A stretch of 64,000 bases of DNA from Pseudanabaena galeata CCNP1313 (GTDB lineage: Bacteria > Cyanobacteriota > Cyanobacteriia > Pseudanabaenales > Pseudanabaenaceae), in contig NZ_CP112874.1 of assembly GCF_029910235.1 (NCBI RefSeq), positions 2,294,001 to 2,358,000 on the forward strand, in the 5' to 3' direction. Shown here piece after piece: positions 1 through 8,754 of this stretch; within the stretch, counting starts at the first letter, position 1, and every line of letters starts with the position of its first letter. The position numbers and the translations under genes are program-made. The notes under the pieces were generated by a model. It was not told the DNA's origin. It searched no databases and was given only the letters and a program-made list of their open reading frames with translations.

Positions 1-2
1 AT

Positions 3-113
3 GGTGGCGATCGCGGCGGCGGGTTGCTCGATGGCGTATTAGGAATGTTGCTTTGGAATCAAAATAAAGAAGCGAAGGAATCAAAATCAGATAGCCTTAC
101 CAAGTTGCCATAA
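3..113 (+). CDS. C-terminal end of an unidentified protein (partial)
   Basis: An open frame enters from the left edge and stops at 111-113. The visible 36 residues are glycine-rich (GGDRGGGLLDGVLGMLLWN) and end in a lysine/serine-rich polar tail. No family is recognised. It lies 74 bases upstream of mcrC on the same strand, so it may belong to the same defence islet, but the sequence does not prove this. A GC-rich hairpin (127-149) lies between it and mcrC. Confidence 0.45.
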   Translation, partial: GGDRGGGLLDGVLGMLLWNQNKEAKESKSDSLTKLP

Positions 114-126
114 GGATAGATTTTTA

Positions 127-149
127 ATGGTGCGGCTTCGCCGCGCCAT
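127..149. repeat. GC-rich hairpin between partial gene and mcrC
   Basis: Inverted repeat with arms ATGGTGCGG and CCGCGCCAT around CTTCG, with one G-T pair. It resembles the palindromic gene-end elements found throughout the window and probably terminates the preceding gene. Confidence 0.5.
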
Positions 150-187
150 CAAAAGGTTCTTTATTTTATAGCGAAGCTCTAACCACT

Positions 188-1477
188 ATGGATTGGTCAT
201 TGTTTGAGTACGAGGTTAGCTCAGGGTTTGATTGCACAGAGCAAGAACAAAAGGCGATCGCTAAGTTAGAAAAAATCCTAGGCGATCGCTTATTTGACTT
301 GACTATCCAAAAGGGTAAGTTGGAGCTAAAAGCGCGGCAATATGTGGGTGTGTTTCGATTAGGCGATCGCACAGTCGAGGTTTTGCCGAAAATGTACCGT
401 TTTGATGCAACAACACCAAAACAAGAAGCGGTGCGAAATTTGCTGTATATGCTGGAATACACTCATCAACTGAATGTCAAGCAATATTCTCTGGCTTCTC
501 TATGTCAAAAGGATCTCGATTGGTTTGAGATTTTGACAAGATTATTTTCAATGAATCTTCTGGAAGAATGGCAAAGGGGCGCTTTTCGGAATTATCAATC
601 TGTGAGTGATACTTTACCAGTTCTCAAAGGGAAGTGGAACTTAACGGAGCAGCTACGCCGTCCTGAACGCAAGCATTTATTTGCGGTGACGTTTGATGAA
701 TTCACGGCGGATAATCAACTGAATCGGGTTTTGCGCTATGTAGTAGAGCGACTGTATCAGTTAACGCGCAATTTCCATAATCGGCAAATGTTGCATGAGT
801 TGCAGCAATGGATGGAAGAAGTAACTTTATTGTCAAAGGTGAATGTTGAAGATTTGCGATTAATTCCGATTACGCGCTTAAATCAACGCTTTGAGCCGCT
901 TTTAAATTTGGCGCGTTTATTTCTAGAGAATGAGAGTTTGCAATTATCTAGTGGCAATTTCCAGACTTTTGCCTTTGCGTTGGATATGAATAAGCTGTTT
1001 GAGGAGTTCGTGATTAGTTTCATATCTCGCCATCGTCAAGAGATTTTACCAACTCAGTTACAGGATTGTGAATTATTACCACAGTCTTTGGGTGCAGTGC
1101 GTTATCTAGCAAAGAATAGTAGTAATCAGCAAGTATTTCAACTCAAGCCCGATTTGGTGATGCGTCAAAAGGGCGGATTCCCTTTGATTATGGATACGAA
1201 GTATAAGAGATTGAAAGAAGGCGATCGCAAGTTGGGGGTTTCACAGGCGGATTTCTATCAAATGTATGCCTATGCTCAACGCTACAAATGTGCAAATGTG
1301 TTGCTAATTTATCCGCAGGTCGAGGGGATGACAGAGCTTAGTGCTAGATTTGATATAGAAGGTAGGACGATTACGGCGGCGACGATTGATCTTTGTGGTG
1401 ATTTGAGCAAGCAGGGAGAGCGTGATAAGCTATTAGAGAGATTAAGAGGACTTTTTGCAGATAGTCAAGGAGTATGA
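188..1477 (+). CDS. mcrC: McrC-like nuclease subunit of a McrBC-type restriction system
   Basis: The 429-residue protein resembles McrC, the endonuclease partner of the GTPase McrB in modification-dependent restriction. The N-terminal half has the FRLGDRTVEVLPKM segment typical of the family. The C-terminal half carries a PD-(D/E)XK nuclease core: KPDLVM (Asp322), then IMDTKYK (Asp336, Lys338). The frame contains several HIP1 sites, so it looks resident rather than newly arrived. Its stop (1475-1477) is one base from the start of the next gene, implying translational coupling. The expected mcrB is not directly upstream. A McrB-like gene lies 2.5 kb downstream on the same strand, after a toxin-antitoxin locus and an insertion sequence. 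Family assignment is confident; the partner is inferred. Confidence 0.85.
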   Translation: MDWSLFEYEVSSGFDCTEQEQKAIAKLEKILGDRLFDLTIQKGKLELKARQYVGVFRLGDRTVEVLPKMYRFDATTPKQEAVRNLLYMLEYTHQLNVKQYSLASLCQKDLDWFEILTRLFSMNLLEEWQRGAFRNYQSVSDTLPVLKGKWNLTEQLRRPERKHLFAVTFDEFTADNQLNRVLRYVVERLYQLTRNFHNRQMLHELQQWMEEVTLLSKVNVEDLRLIPITRLNQRFEPLLNLARLFLENESLQLSSGNFQTFAFALDMNKLFEEFVISFISRHRQEILPTQLQDCELLPQSLGAVRYLAKNSSNQQVFQLKPDLVMRQKGGFPLIMDTKYKRLKEGDRKLGVSQADFYQMYAYAQRYKCANVLLIYPQVEGMTELSARFDIEGRTITAATIDLCGDLSKQGERDKLLERLRGLFADSQGV

Positions 1478-1478
1478 A

Positions 1479-2105
1479 ATGGCAATATCAACAAGCGATC
1501 GCCAAAAAGTTATGCAGTTAGTTGAGCAGTTACCTGATGAATCCCTTAGTGAGGTGATTGACTTATTAAATAATTTGCTTAGGCAAACTAGGCAGTCTCA
1601 GCCTTTAATATCTTCCAAGTCTGAAGAGTTGTTATTGCAAGTTATCGGTCGGCGACTTTTGCCAGATGACCAAGCTAGGCTTGATTATTTGCGTGAACAA
1701 AATGAAAGTGGTGATATTACGGAAGCAGAGCATCAAGAGTTATTAGGTTTTGTCTCTCGTGTAGAAAATGAAGACGCTGAGAGGGCGGCGGCTATTTTGC
1801 AACTAGCACAAAATCAGGTTGAGGTTGATGATTGGCAATATTTAGCAAAACGAAATCATCCTTGGCGAAAACAGTTATATGTGAAAGGACAAAAACTACT
1901 TGCTTCGACTATTTGGCAAGACATGATAGCTAATGAAATGTCAGTTGAAGAGGCTGCTGATAATTGGGATTTGCCTTTAGAAGCAATTGATGAAGTTATT
2001 CGTTACTGTGAAAGTCATCAGGACTTGTTGAGGTTAGAGGCTGATGAAGAGCGTTATCGTTTAGTAGTAAAAGGAGTCTCTTTTGAGTCTAAAGTTGCTG
2101 CTTGA
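1479..2105 (+). CDS. Conserved cyanobacterial protein with a DUF433-like C-terminal region
   Basis: The chosen ATG at 1479 has AAGGAG at 1467-1472 and begins one base after the mcrC stop; an upstream in-frame start at 1455 would overlap mcrC. The product is 208 residues. The first half (LPDESLSEVIDLLNNLL, then LREQNESGDITEAEHQELL) is charged and helical, as in many small cyanobacterial proteins linked to toxin-antitoxin loci. The second half (HPWRKQLYVKGQKLLASTIWQD, MSVEEAADNWDLPLEAIDEVI) resembles the DUF433 winged-helix fold often found in antitoxins. It could be a DNA-binding regulator of the mcrC operon or an orphan antitoxin; no toxin partner lies next to it in the same orientation. Function not established. 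Confidence 0.6.
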   Translation: MAISTSDRQKVMQLVEQLPDESLSEVIDLLNNLLRQTRQSQPLISSKSEELLLQVIGRRLLPDDQARLDYLREQNESGDITEAEHQELLGFVSRVENEDAERAAAILQLAQNQVEVDDWQYLAKRNHPWRKQLYVKGQKLLASTIWQDMIANEMSVEEAADNWDLPLEAIDEVIRYCESHQDLLRLEADEERYRLVVKGVSFESKVAA

Positions 2106-2434
2106 TGAGGATTCTCAGGAGAAATATTTATAAGAATAGTCATCACCAAATCAATGGAATGCCAACAAGAGGCATTCGGTGATCTCGGCTAATGAGAGGT
2201 AAACCAAGATGAGAAGCCGTAGCTGCTATAACTCTATCAGGTAAATCAGGAACTGCCTGTTTAGGGATTTTCGCTAAAGCATCAACTACTTCAGATGTTA
2301 AATCAAATAGAACTAATCCAGTATCGCCAACTGCTAGAACCTCATCTAATTGATTTTTAAAGTCGCTAGAAATGCGGACTTTTTCTTGAAGATAAACAAT
2401 CTCAACTAAACAAATTGTTGGAATGTAAATCACT

Positions 2435-3485
2435 AGACTTCATCGGAAATAAAGAGGAGACAAGACACTCTCATATTGCCCCATTGTTACGCTAAAGTTA
2501 AGCAACCTTCCCATGTCTCATCGTAACCCTGAAATTGTGTAATCCACAAGAAGTTTCCATAACAACGTCAACATAATTCTCTTTTCGATTTCTAAAAGTA
2601 TCATGGACAATGCGTGATCTTTTCACACCACCAATGTGATGTTCTACTACAATTCTTTGTTTAGAAATCTCTCGATTACTTTCTTTTTCCTCATCGGTTA
2701 ACTCTCCACCACGAGGTTTCTTTTTCGGTTGCAAAATAGTTACCCCATCTGGCTTATAACCTTGGTATCCTGTGTCTTGCCATAACTTACTCCCATCGGG
2801 AAACTCATGTCCCTCGTCATCGGCAAGTTTCTTGTCGTGGCGTTTGCCCTCAACAGTTTCACTGAGGTATATGACTTTGCCCCCTGCCATCCGTTCGGTG
2901 ATGATATTGTTCTTCACCGTTGTCGTTTTTTTCTTGCCACTGTAGTGTTCGTCCCTTTTGACTTTATCTTGAGGTCGATTGATGCGTCGTTCTGTACCAT
3001 CAATCACAAACTCCAATTCTGGGCAATTTGCTAATACTTGCTCTAACTTGCTCGCTTTCCGCTCGGGCAAATGTTGTTCTTTACCTAAAGCTTGATTTAA
3101 TATGACTGTTAACCGATGCACCCATAGGTTTGCCTGTGGTTGTCCTATCCCAAATAAAAATCCCTGCACTTCTTGAGTCGGATATTGCCGAAAGTAAAAC
3201 AAAATAAATAACATTTTGTCCCTAATTTCTTGCAGTTCTGCCTTTCGTCCTCCCCCATACTCTCGTTTTCTTTCACTAGCTTCAATGAAGTACTTATATA
3301 TGTAGTCTTGCCATGCTTTCTCGAAGCTCGGGACTAAAGCCTCGAACTCTGCCAAACTCATTCCTGTCAAACTCTGTAAAATCCGAGGTTTATTTTTTAG
3401 TTTGGTATATGAAAGCATTTTTGACTTGCAATTTTCTGGAATGAGACTATTTTAGCTACTTCTTTTGTTATTTCCGATGATGTCT
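2435..3485 (-). mobile_element. IS5-family (ISL2-type) insertion sequence, 1051 bp, complete
   Basis: Both ends are visible: AGACTTCATCGGAAATAA at the left and, inverted, AGACATCATCGGAAATAA at the right, an 18-bp terminal repeat with one mismatch. It is flanked by ACT at 2432-2434 and 3486-3488, a 3-base duplication of the ANT form known for the ISL2 group. It contains one intact transposase gene on the minus strand. It interrupts the vapC frame exactly as expected from a recent insertion. Its coding region has few HIP1 sites compared with its neighbours, consistent with transfer. Confidence 0.88.
2498..3418 (-). CDS. IS5-family transposase (DDE_Tnp_4 / HARBI1-like fold)
   Basis: The 306-residue transposase catalyses movement of the surrounding element. 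The N-terminal region (about 1-110) holds the helix-turn-helix part with FYFRQYPTQEVQGFLFGI. The DDE catalytic core follows: first Asp in FVIDGTERRI, second Asp in WQDTGYQGY, and the glutamate in IVVEHHIGGVKR. All three are present and the frame is uninterrupted, so the enzyme is probably active. It lies between the two terminal repeats and reads in the same direction as the broken vapC gene. Confidence 0.9.
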   Translation of the reverse strand: MLSYTKLKNKPRILQSLTGMSLAEFEALVPSFEKAWQDYIYKYFIEASERKREYGGGRKAELQEIRDKMLFILFYFRQYPTQEVQGFLFGIGQPQANLWVHRLTVILNQALGKEQHLPERKASKLEQVLANCPELEFVIDGTERRINRPQDKVKRDEHYSGKKKTTTVKNNIITERMAGGKVIYLSETVEGKRHDKKLADDEGHEFPDGSKLWQDTGYQGYKPDGVTILQPKKKPRGGELTDEEKESNREISKQRIVVEHHIGGVKRSRIVHDTFRNRKENYVDVVMETSCGLHNFRVTMRHGKVA

Positions 3486-3597
3486 ACTATCTCACCGCGA
3501 TCGCATTGTTCAAAAACTTCGTTAGCCGCATTACTCAATTTGGGGTTGTCTTCTAAATACCAAATTAAGGCATGGGTATCAGTTACTGCGTTGCTCA

Positions 3598-3831
3598 TCA
3601 AACACTCTCACGGGGAAAGTTTGTTGACATTTCTTTTCTGACTTCGGCTATGTCGTTATCGCTGATGTTAGCGCCCCGCCACAAACCACGCAAAGACCTA
3701 CGAGGCTTAGGTTTTATATTCAGTTCACGCTTAATTTCAGGGGTTACTTTTTCGATTAAGTTAATTTTATCTACAAGCGAAAGTTGCTTGGCTAGTTTTA
3801 AGACTTGCTCTAGGGTGACAACTTGAGTCAT
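3598..3831 (-). CDS. Antitoxin of the disrupted VapBC pair
   Basis: The 77-residue protein has an N-terminal helical region (LEQVLKLAKQLSLVDKINLIE) and a C-terminal segment RSLRGLWRGANISDNDI followed by EVRKEMSTNFPRE. The latter is the usual toxin-binding tail of small cyanobacterial antitoxins paired with PIN toxins. Its stop overlaps the toxin start by one base. The partner toxin is interrupted by the IS element, so this is now an orphan antitoxin that may still autoregulate its promoter. It is divergent from mcrB; the 150 bases between them should hold both promoters. Confidence 0.75.
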   Translation of the reverse strand: MTQVVTLEQVLKLAKQLSLVDKINLIEKVTPEIKRELNIKPKPRRSLRGLWRGANISDNDIAEVRKEMSTNFPRESV

Positions 3832-3981
3832 AAGTTTAGACTTTTTGTATGCTTTGATTTGTATGCTTTGATTTTACTCTAGTAGGATTAGCATGAGTTG
3901 TTAATGTAAGAGGGTAGATTCTAAAAGAGCATGATAAGCTAGTAAAGGGTTTGAGGATAATTTTATATATCAAGAAAATGT
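3832..3981. promoter_or_regulatory. Divergent intergenic region between antitoxin and mcrB
   Basis: This 150-bp AT-rich gap separates two divergently transcribed genes and must carry both promoters. A direct repeat of TTGTATGCTTTGATTT-like sequence (two adjacent copies of TTTGTATGCTTTGATTT, about 3845-3874) is visible and could be an operator for the antitoxin. No clear -35/-10 pair was identified. Confidence 0.35.
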
Positions 3982-6012
3982 ATGAGTCCTAATCAAGATT
4001 GGCGCATTACACTTCAGGAATGGCTACAAAAAAATCCTAAAGTGATGTCTGATGATTTGAAACAACTAAGAGAAGAGTTTGTTAAAAGTTTTCCTATAGA
4101 CAAATTACCAGAAATGACTCTCGATCAATATGCTGCGGGGAAGCACGATCGCGAAATTGGTAGTACTTTTTGTCATTGGATTGAGTTTAGAACAAAAAAA
4201 TTGGGAAGTATTAGCGGTGGTAGTTCAGCTAAGTTTGGTATTGCTTGGAGCGCTAAATACGGAAAATGGGAATGGAATCAAATACTTCAGGCTGACAATG
4301 AAGAGTCGGCTTTTCAAAAAATCAAAGATGGATTAATAGAACTCATTAATTCTGCTAAATTAAAACATTTTGATGATCTGGATAAAATTGGAGATAAAGG
4401 ATTAGGAAAGAACAGAAACTCGGTTCGGGCTAAGCCTCTTTCTTTATATTTCCCAGATGATTTTTTGCCTATTTCTAATCCAACGCATCTGGATAATTTT
4501 CTAAAATATTTTAATCAAATCCCCAAAGAAGGTTTACACGCAAAAAATAGACAGCTTTTAGAATTTTTAAAAAGCCAGAATGAATTTCATAGTTTTGATA
4601 CAGTACAAATGATGTATTTTTTGTATCACTTATTGCCACAAGGAGAACAAGATATTGCTGATGTTGATATAGAAGTAGAAGCTAAAACAGTGACATTATC
4701 AAATTCAAAAACAACTCAGAACTTGCTTAAAGTTTCTCAAACAACTAAAAATATAATTCTTTATGGATCGCCAGGTACAGGTAAAACCTATACAGTTAGC
4801 CAATTTGCAAAATTATTTTTATCTAAGCAATTACAATCTCCTATAACTCCAGAGCAACGTAAACTTGATGCAATCAAAGGTTTAACTTGGCATGATGCGA
4901 TCGCATTAGCTATATATGCCAATTTTCAATCTAAAAGTTTATTTAAGGTTACAGAATTAGTTGGCAATGACTTAATACAGCTTTATTGGAGTACAACTAA
5001 GACTGAAAAACTTAGCAATACTATTCACTATGCGCTTCAAATACATACAGATCCAAGTATTGAAACAGTAAAAATAGCAAAACGTCAATTACCATATCTA
5101 TTTGGGAAAGATCGAGACGGATTTTGGTCTCTCACTGATTTAGGCAAGGAATATGTTGAAGAAAACCTAGCTAAACAATTAAAGGAATTACAAGGTTCAA
5201 CCATTATTAAATCGGATATATCAAAATATTTCAGATTTGTGACCTTCCATCAATCATTTGCCTACGAAGAATTTGTAGAAGGAATTAAACCCTTAACTAA
5301 TGAATTAGATGAAGTTAGTTATAGAGTTGTTGATGGGGTATTCAAACAGATTTGTAGACAGGCAGAATTAGATCCTGACAATAAATATTTGATTATTATT
5401 GATGAAATCAACAGAGCAAATATTGCTAAAGTTTTTGGTGAATTAATTACGCTAATTGAAGATGATAAAAGGATTGGAGCGCCTAACGAATTAAAAGTTA
5501 CCTTGCCTTACTCCCAAGAAGAATTTGGCGTACCGAAAAATCTATATATATTAGGAACAATGAATACAAGCGATCGCTCGATCGCCCTACTAGACATTGC
5601 CCTCCGCCGCCGATTTACCTTTATTGAACTTAAACCCGATCCCGAACTACTCAAAGAGAAAATTATCGAGGGCATCAGACTAGATCAATTGCTCATCCAA
5701 CTCAACCAACGCATCACCCTCCTCATCGGACGCGATTACCAAATTGGGCATAGCTACTTCATGAATGTTGATAATATCGAATCCTTGCGATTTACTTGGT
5801 ATCACCGCATCATTCCACTACTGCAAGAATACTTCTATCACAACAGCGAAATGCTGAGAATAGCGATCGGTGAGCAATTTATGCCAGCGATGACCATAGA
5901 TTCCGCATTGCAAAAAGCACTCGGTAACTTCTTCCCTTCTGAACCTCAGTATGAAATCACAGAATTAGAAGATGATGAGTTTAGAGATGCACTATCAAAA
6001 TTGACAGACTAA
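3982..6012 (+). CDS. mcrB: McrB-like AAA+ GTPase of a McrBC-type restriction system
   Basis: The 676-residue protein has an N-terminal region (about 1-240) of unknown specificity, likely the DNA-sensing module, followed by the McrB AAA+ motor: Walker A GSPGTGKT (262-269), the McrB-type [13 protein letters not shown] segment (422-434), Walker [12 protein letters not shown] (470-480), sensor MNTSDRS (527-533, variant of the usual MNTADRS) and RRRF (542-545). About 130 extra residues (285-415) lie between Walker A and FHQSF; they contain WHDAIALAI and [14 protein letters not shown] and look like an inserted winged helix. The upstream ATG at 3978 runs into a stop, so 3982 is the start. The McrC-like protein at 188-1477 is the probable partner. 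Confidence 0.85.
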   Translation: MSPNQDWRITLQEWLQKNPKVMSDDLKQLREEFVKSFPIDKLPEMTLDQYAAGKHDREIGSTFCHWIEFRTKKLGSISGGSSAKFGIAWSAKYGKWEWNQILQADNEESAFQKIKDGLIELINSAKLKHFDDLDKIGDKGLGKNRNSVRAKPLSLYFPDDFLPISNPTHLDNFLKYFNQIPKEGLHAKNRQLLEFLKSQNEFHSFDTVQMMYFLYHLLPQGEQDIADVDIEVEAKTVTLSNSKTTQNLLKVSQTTKNIILYGSPGTGKTYTVSQFAKLFLSKQLQSPITPEQRKLDAIKGLTWHDAIALAIYANFQSKSLFKVTELVGNDLIQLYWSTTKTEKLSNTIHYALQIHTDPSIETVKIAKRQLPYLFGKDRDGFWSLTDLGKEYVEENLAKQLKELQGSTIIKSDISKYFRFVTFHQSFAYEEFVEGIKPLTNELDEVSYRVVDGVFKQICRQAELDPDNKYLIIIDEINRANIAKVFGELITLIEDDKRIGAPNELKVTLPYSQEEFGVPKNLYILGTMNTSDRSIALLDIALRRRFTFIELKPDPELLKEKIIEGIRLDQLLIQLNQRITLLIGRDYQIGHSYFMNVDNIESLRFTWYHRIIPLLQEYFYHNSEMLRIAIGEQFMPAMTIDSALQKALGNFFPSEPQYEITELEDDEFRDALSKLTD

Positions 6013-6051
6013 AAGTTAAACCTACAGCAATACAAGTCTTGCTTAGGACAT

Positions 6052-6106
6052 AAAACCCAAATAGTGTGAGGCGGCGCAAAGCGCCGCCTCACACTATTTG
6101 GGTTTT
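6052..6106. repeat. Perfect 55-bp hairpin (palindromic gene-end element)
   Basis: Two 26-base arms starting AAAACCCAAATAGTGTGAGG pair perfectly around a loop of AAA, with the shared GGCGGCGC core at the tip. It lies just after mcrB and may terminate it. The same outer stem occurs at 26972-27022. It sits in a longer repeat beginning near 6027 with TTGCTTAGGACATAAAACCC, also seen near 22350, 30640 and (inverted) 12960. Confidence 0.8.
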
Positions 6107-6130
6107 GATTTGTCCTGATACAGGTGGCTA

Positions 6131-6177
6131 CCCAAATAAAAGAAGGCGGCGCTTTGCGCCGCCTTCTTTTATTTGGG
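6131..6177. repeat. Perfect 47-bp hairpin (palindromic gene-end element)
   Basis: Arms of 22 bases beginning CCCAAATAAAAGAAGGCGGC pair perfectly around TTT. The tip shares the GGCGGCGC core with the preceding hairpin but the outer stem is different. The remainder of the 315-base gap before nadK holds no gene. Confidence 0.8.
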
Positions 6178-6327
6178 TTTTGCTCTAACTTCTAGCAGTC
6201 AATGGAAATTACTGAATAAACCCTGAAAAACTTTAATATTTCAACAACTTATTACAAGCTAAAAGCCAAGAGCTAAAGGCTATAATTACAAAACTGACAA
6301 AAATTTTTGAAATAATCTAGGTAGTCA

Positions 6328-7251
6328 TTGAGCGTGCCAAAAGTCGGAATTATATACAACGACTCAAAACCTGTCGCTAAGCGTGTAGCTCTAGATATGA
6401 AGTTGTGGCTAGAAAAGCGCGGTATCCAGACTGTTATGGCGACGGGAAATGGCGGCATTTTGGGCTATGGCAAGCCAGATGCTCCTGTTTGTCACACCTT
6501 GATTGAGAGTTTAGTGCCATTAGGATTCGATCGCGAGATCATGTTTGTAGTGTCTTTGGGCGGCGATGGCACAGTACTATCCGCCTGTCGGCAAATTGCC
6601 CCACTTGGTTTGCCAGTATTAAATGTCAACACAGGGCATATGGGTTTTTTAACCGAAACCTACTTAACCGACTGGGAAGAAGCGATCGCCCAAGTCGTCG
6701 AAGGGCAATATGTAGTTGAGCAGCGATCGATGATGACGGTGCGTGTTTACGATAGCCAAGGTCTGCTCTGGGAAGCCCTATCACTAAACGAAATGGTACT
6801 GCATCGCGAACCCTTGACTAGTATGTGTCATTTTGAGGTGCAGATTGGTCATCACCTACCCGTCGATATTGCCGCCGATGGAGTGATTATTTCCACACCT
6901 ACAGGCTCAACTGCCTATGCCCTCTCCGCAGGTGGCCCCGTGATCGAGCCAGGCATTCCCGTATTTCAGCTTATTCCCATTTGCGCCCATTCAATGGCTT
7001 CACGGGCTTTAGTCTTTGCCAATACCGAAAAAGCGATCGTCACACCTGCTAATCGTCATCGTTTAGTGTTAGTTGTGGATGGTAATGCGGGGTGTTATGT
7101 CTATCCAGACTATCGGGTTGAAGTAGAGCGATCGCAATACCCTGCAAGGTTTATCCGCTTGCAGAAAGGTGAGTTCTTTAAGGTCTTACGCGAAAAGTTA
7201 GGCTGGGGACTACCACATATTTCTAAGCCAACCTTGGGCGAATTGACTTAA
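6328..7251 (+). CDS. nadK: NAD kinase
   Basis: The enzyme phosphorylates NAD to NADP in the cytosol. The 307-residue sequence shows the family's GGDGT motif ([13 protein letters not shown]), [10 protein letters not shown], the conserved LNEMVLHRE segment and [16 protein letters not shown], which shape the nucleotide and NAD sites. The frame opens with TTG at 6328; a GTG at 6334 giving MPKVGIIYN matches the usual cyanobacterial N-terminus and is an equally good start. There is no close operon partner: mcrB ends 315 bases upstream, and a 113-bp MITE follows four bases after the stop. Confidence 0.93.
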   Translation: MSVPKVGIIYNDSKPVAKRVALDMKLWLEKRGIQTVMATGNGGILGYGKPDAPVCHTLIESLVPLGFDREIMFVVSLGGDGTVLSACRQIAPLGLPVLNVNTGHMGFLTETYLTDWEEAIAQVVEGQYVVEQRSMMTVRVYDSQGLLWEALSLNEMVLHREPLTSMCHFEVQIGHHLPVDIAADGVIISTPTGSTAYALSAGGPVIEPGIPVFQLIPICAHSMASRALVFANTEKAIVTPANRHRLVLVVDGNAGCYVYPDYRVEVERSQYPARFIRLQKGEFFKVLREKLGWGLPHISKPTLGELT

Positions 7252-7254
7252 AAT

Positions 7255-7367
7255 TACGTCAATTCGACGAACGCGCAAAATGGTAAAAATCGCAGAGCGA
7301 TTTTTACCATTTTGCGCCATTTGCGCCGCGAGAAGCGCGGCGCAAATGGCTATATCGAATTCACATT
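7255..7367 (-). mobile_element. 113-bp MITE, copy 1
   Basis: The element ends in inverted copies of (A)ACGTSARTTCGA and is flanked by AAAAT at 7250-7254 and 7368-7372. Inside are two palindromes, one centred on AAATCGCAGAGCGATTT and one on CGCCGCGAGAAGCGCGGCG. It is the same length as copies at 12661, 18367 and 52805 and lies in the opposite direction to the last two. It encodes nothing and probably forms strong hairpins behind nadK. Confidence 0.85.
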
Positions 7368-7431
7368 AAAATTCATAGGATTAGAGAGGTGCAAAGCGCC
7401 TATCTAACTTTATTAGCATATAACAGGCGCT

Positions 7432-8190
7432 ATGGGTCAAAGTCTTAACTTTGCAAATCAAGATTTGCGCGATCGCTCATTTAAGAGTAAAAATCTCGTC
7501 GGTGCTGACTTTAGCGGCGCGGATATTCGCGGATGCAACTTTTATCGCTCTCAACTTAAAGCGGCTAATTTTGCTAATGTGCGGACTGGTACGAGCCAAC
7601 GTCAAACAGCGATCGCAGGGATTGTCTCATTTGTGATGGCACTAATGTTTGCGGGTACGGCACTGATTGCCACCATATTGCTGAGCTGTTTTGTGATTGC
7701 TTTCATTTTTGGGTTAGCCTTTGTCAATCGTGAAGCAGTTTATTGGGTTGCCATTGTGGCGATCGTCGTGTTTGCCGTTAGTTTTGCGATCGCTTTCACG
7801 GCAAGTTTTGTGCTCTCAGGTAGAAAAGGAACTTTAACAGCCATCGTCATTTCCCTAGCCATAGCCTTTGTGACGGGTTTCTTTGGCTCAACCTTCAGCA
7901 AAATACTCGTTGCGGGTGCATTTAATGCGATCGCAAGTGCGTTGAGGTTTAATGTTTTTACTGCTCTATTAATATTTTTAGCGATCGAGCCATTACAAAT
8001 TTTTGGCAGTTTGTATTTATTCCGTTTCACAATCAATACAGCACGTATAACTACAGGCACAAAATTTCAGTATGCAGACCTAACCAAAGCCTCATTTCAC
8101 AAAGCTTCTTTAGTTAATTGTGATTTTTCTAATGCGATTATGCTTGACGTTGATTGGGAGCAAGCTCAAATATCCCGTTGTAAACTATAG
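7432..8190 (+). CDS. Pentapeptide-repeat membrane protein
   Basis: Of 252 residues, the first 50 form pentapeptide repeats (LNFANQDLRDRSF, ADFSGADIRGCNF, AANFANV) and the last 45 form another set (FQYADLTKASFHKASL, CDFSNAIMLDVDW). Between them lie about four to five hydrophobic segments rich in Ala, Val and Ile (residues 60-200). The protein is probably an inner or thylakoid membrane protein with a beta-helical cap built from both ends. Such sandwich architectures are common in cyanobacteria but have no assigned function. No operon partners are visible. Confidence 0.8.
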   Translation: MGQSLNFANQDLRDRSFKSKNLVGADFSGADIRGCNFYRSQLKAANFANVRTGTSQRQTAIAGIVSFVMALMFAGTALIATILLSCFVIAFIFGLAFVNREAVYWVAIVAIVVFAVSFAIAFTASFVLSGRKGTLTAIVISLAIAFVTGFFGSTFSKILVAGAFNAIASALRFNVFTALLIFLAIEPLQIFGSLYLFRFTINTARITTGTKFQYADLTKASFHKASLVNCDFSNAIMLDVDWEQAQISRCKL

Positions 8191-8288
8191 AAAACCAGAG
8201 AAAATCTATTCCTTTTCTACCTATCCTTGTCTAGGTTTCCAAGATCCTACTGGGAATAAACTTTAGATCATTGATAGCCGCTATGGCT

Positions 8289-8480
8289 TCACGCCAAAAG
8301 ATCACTTCTTGAAGGTTTGCCCGAACATTGCTTCAAAACCCGATGAGCTTCTTCGGTGCAGCAGCCACATTCCTTACCCAACAGCGTTAATTCTGAGAGC
8401 ATGGCGATCGAGCAGGCTCCTTTGCTAACCGCTTTTTGAATATCTTTCTCAGTTACTGCGTTACAAATACAAATGTACAT
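8289..8480 (-). CDS. bfd: Bacterioferritin-associated ferredoxin
   Basis: The 63-residue protein has the Bfd [2Fe-2S] pattern: two cysteines in YICICNAVTEKDI and two more in GKECGCCTEEAHRVL. In the known family it docks on bacterioferritin and donates electrons to release stored iron. Here it is divergent from the two bacterioferritin genes, which supports that role. The shared 274-base promoter region contains a Fur-box-like sequence. Length is normal for the family. Confidence 0.88.
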   Translation of the reverse strand: MYICICNAVTEKDIQKAVSKGACSIAMLSELTLLGKECGCCTEEAHRVLKQCSGKPSRSDLLA

Positions 8481-8534
8481 CTTTTTATTTTAATCCTTTT
8501 TAAAAAACATGTAATAAGAATAATCGACTTTATT

Positions 8535-8553
8535 GAAAATTATTGTCATTATT
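8535..8553. promoter_or_regulatory. Candidate Fur box between bfd and bfrA
   Basis: GAAAATTATTGTCATTATT matches 14 of 19 positions of the Fur consensus GATAATGATAATCATTATC. It lies 55 bases upstream of the bfd start and about 200 upstream of bfrA, where iron control of bfd is plausible. Assigned by eye only. Confidence 0.35.
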
Positions 8554-8707
8554 GTCACTTATCTAAGTTAAATCCGTCAAGTCAAAAACCTCAGATTTGG
8601 AATAATTTTGACAGCAAGCAAAGACAGTTATCATAGATTGCCTCTGCTTTACCTTGGGTGCAAGTCATATAAACATTACACTCTGAAAATTTTTAACTTT
8701 GGATTAG

Positions 8708-8713
8708 TATAAT
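8708..8713 (+). promoter_or_regulatory. Likely -10 element of bfrA
   Basis: A perfect TATAAT lies 42 bases before the bfrA start codon. No good -35 hexamer lies 17 bases upstream, which would suit an activated or type-2 cyanobacterial promoter. Confidence 0.4.
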
Positions 8714-8754
8714 AAATAGGATAATGACAATGAACAAAATTAGGATTACCCCCT

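Larger units (their letters stand above)
2143..3598 (-). pseudogene. vapC: VapC-type PIN-domain toxin gene, split by an insertion sequence
   Basis: Two fragments of one PIN-domain RNase gene flank the insertion at 2435-3485. The 5' part (3598-3486) encodes MSNAVTDTHALIWYLEDNP with the first PIN aspartate; the 3' part (2434-2143) encodes IYIPTICLVEI and the DLPDRVIAATA motif. Removing the element and one copy of the 3-base ACT duplication restores one continuous 133-codon frame across the junction, so the gene was intact before insertion. Its start overlaps the antitoxin stop by one base (TGATG), a typical coupled toxin-antitoxin arrangement. The toxin should now be inactive. The 3' fragment has a GTG that could start a 96-residue piece lacking the first catalytic aspartate. 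Confidence 0.85.

Noticed and set aside
760-1000. Possible frameshift in mcrC
   Set aside because: The 429-codon frame is continuous and keeps the nuclease motif, so no break is needed.
2807-3034. 75-codon plus-strand frame inside the IS5-type element
   Set aside because: Antisense to the transposase catalytic core.
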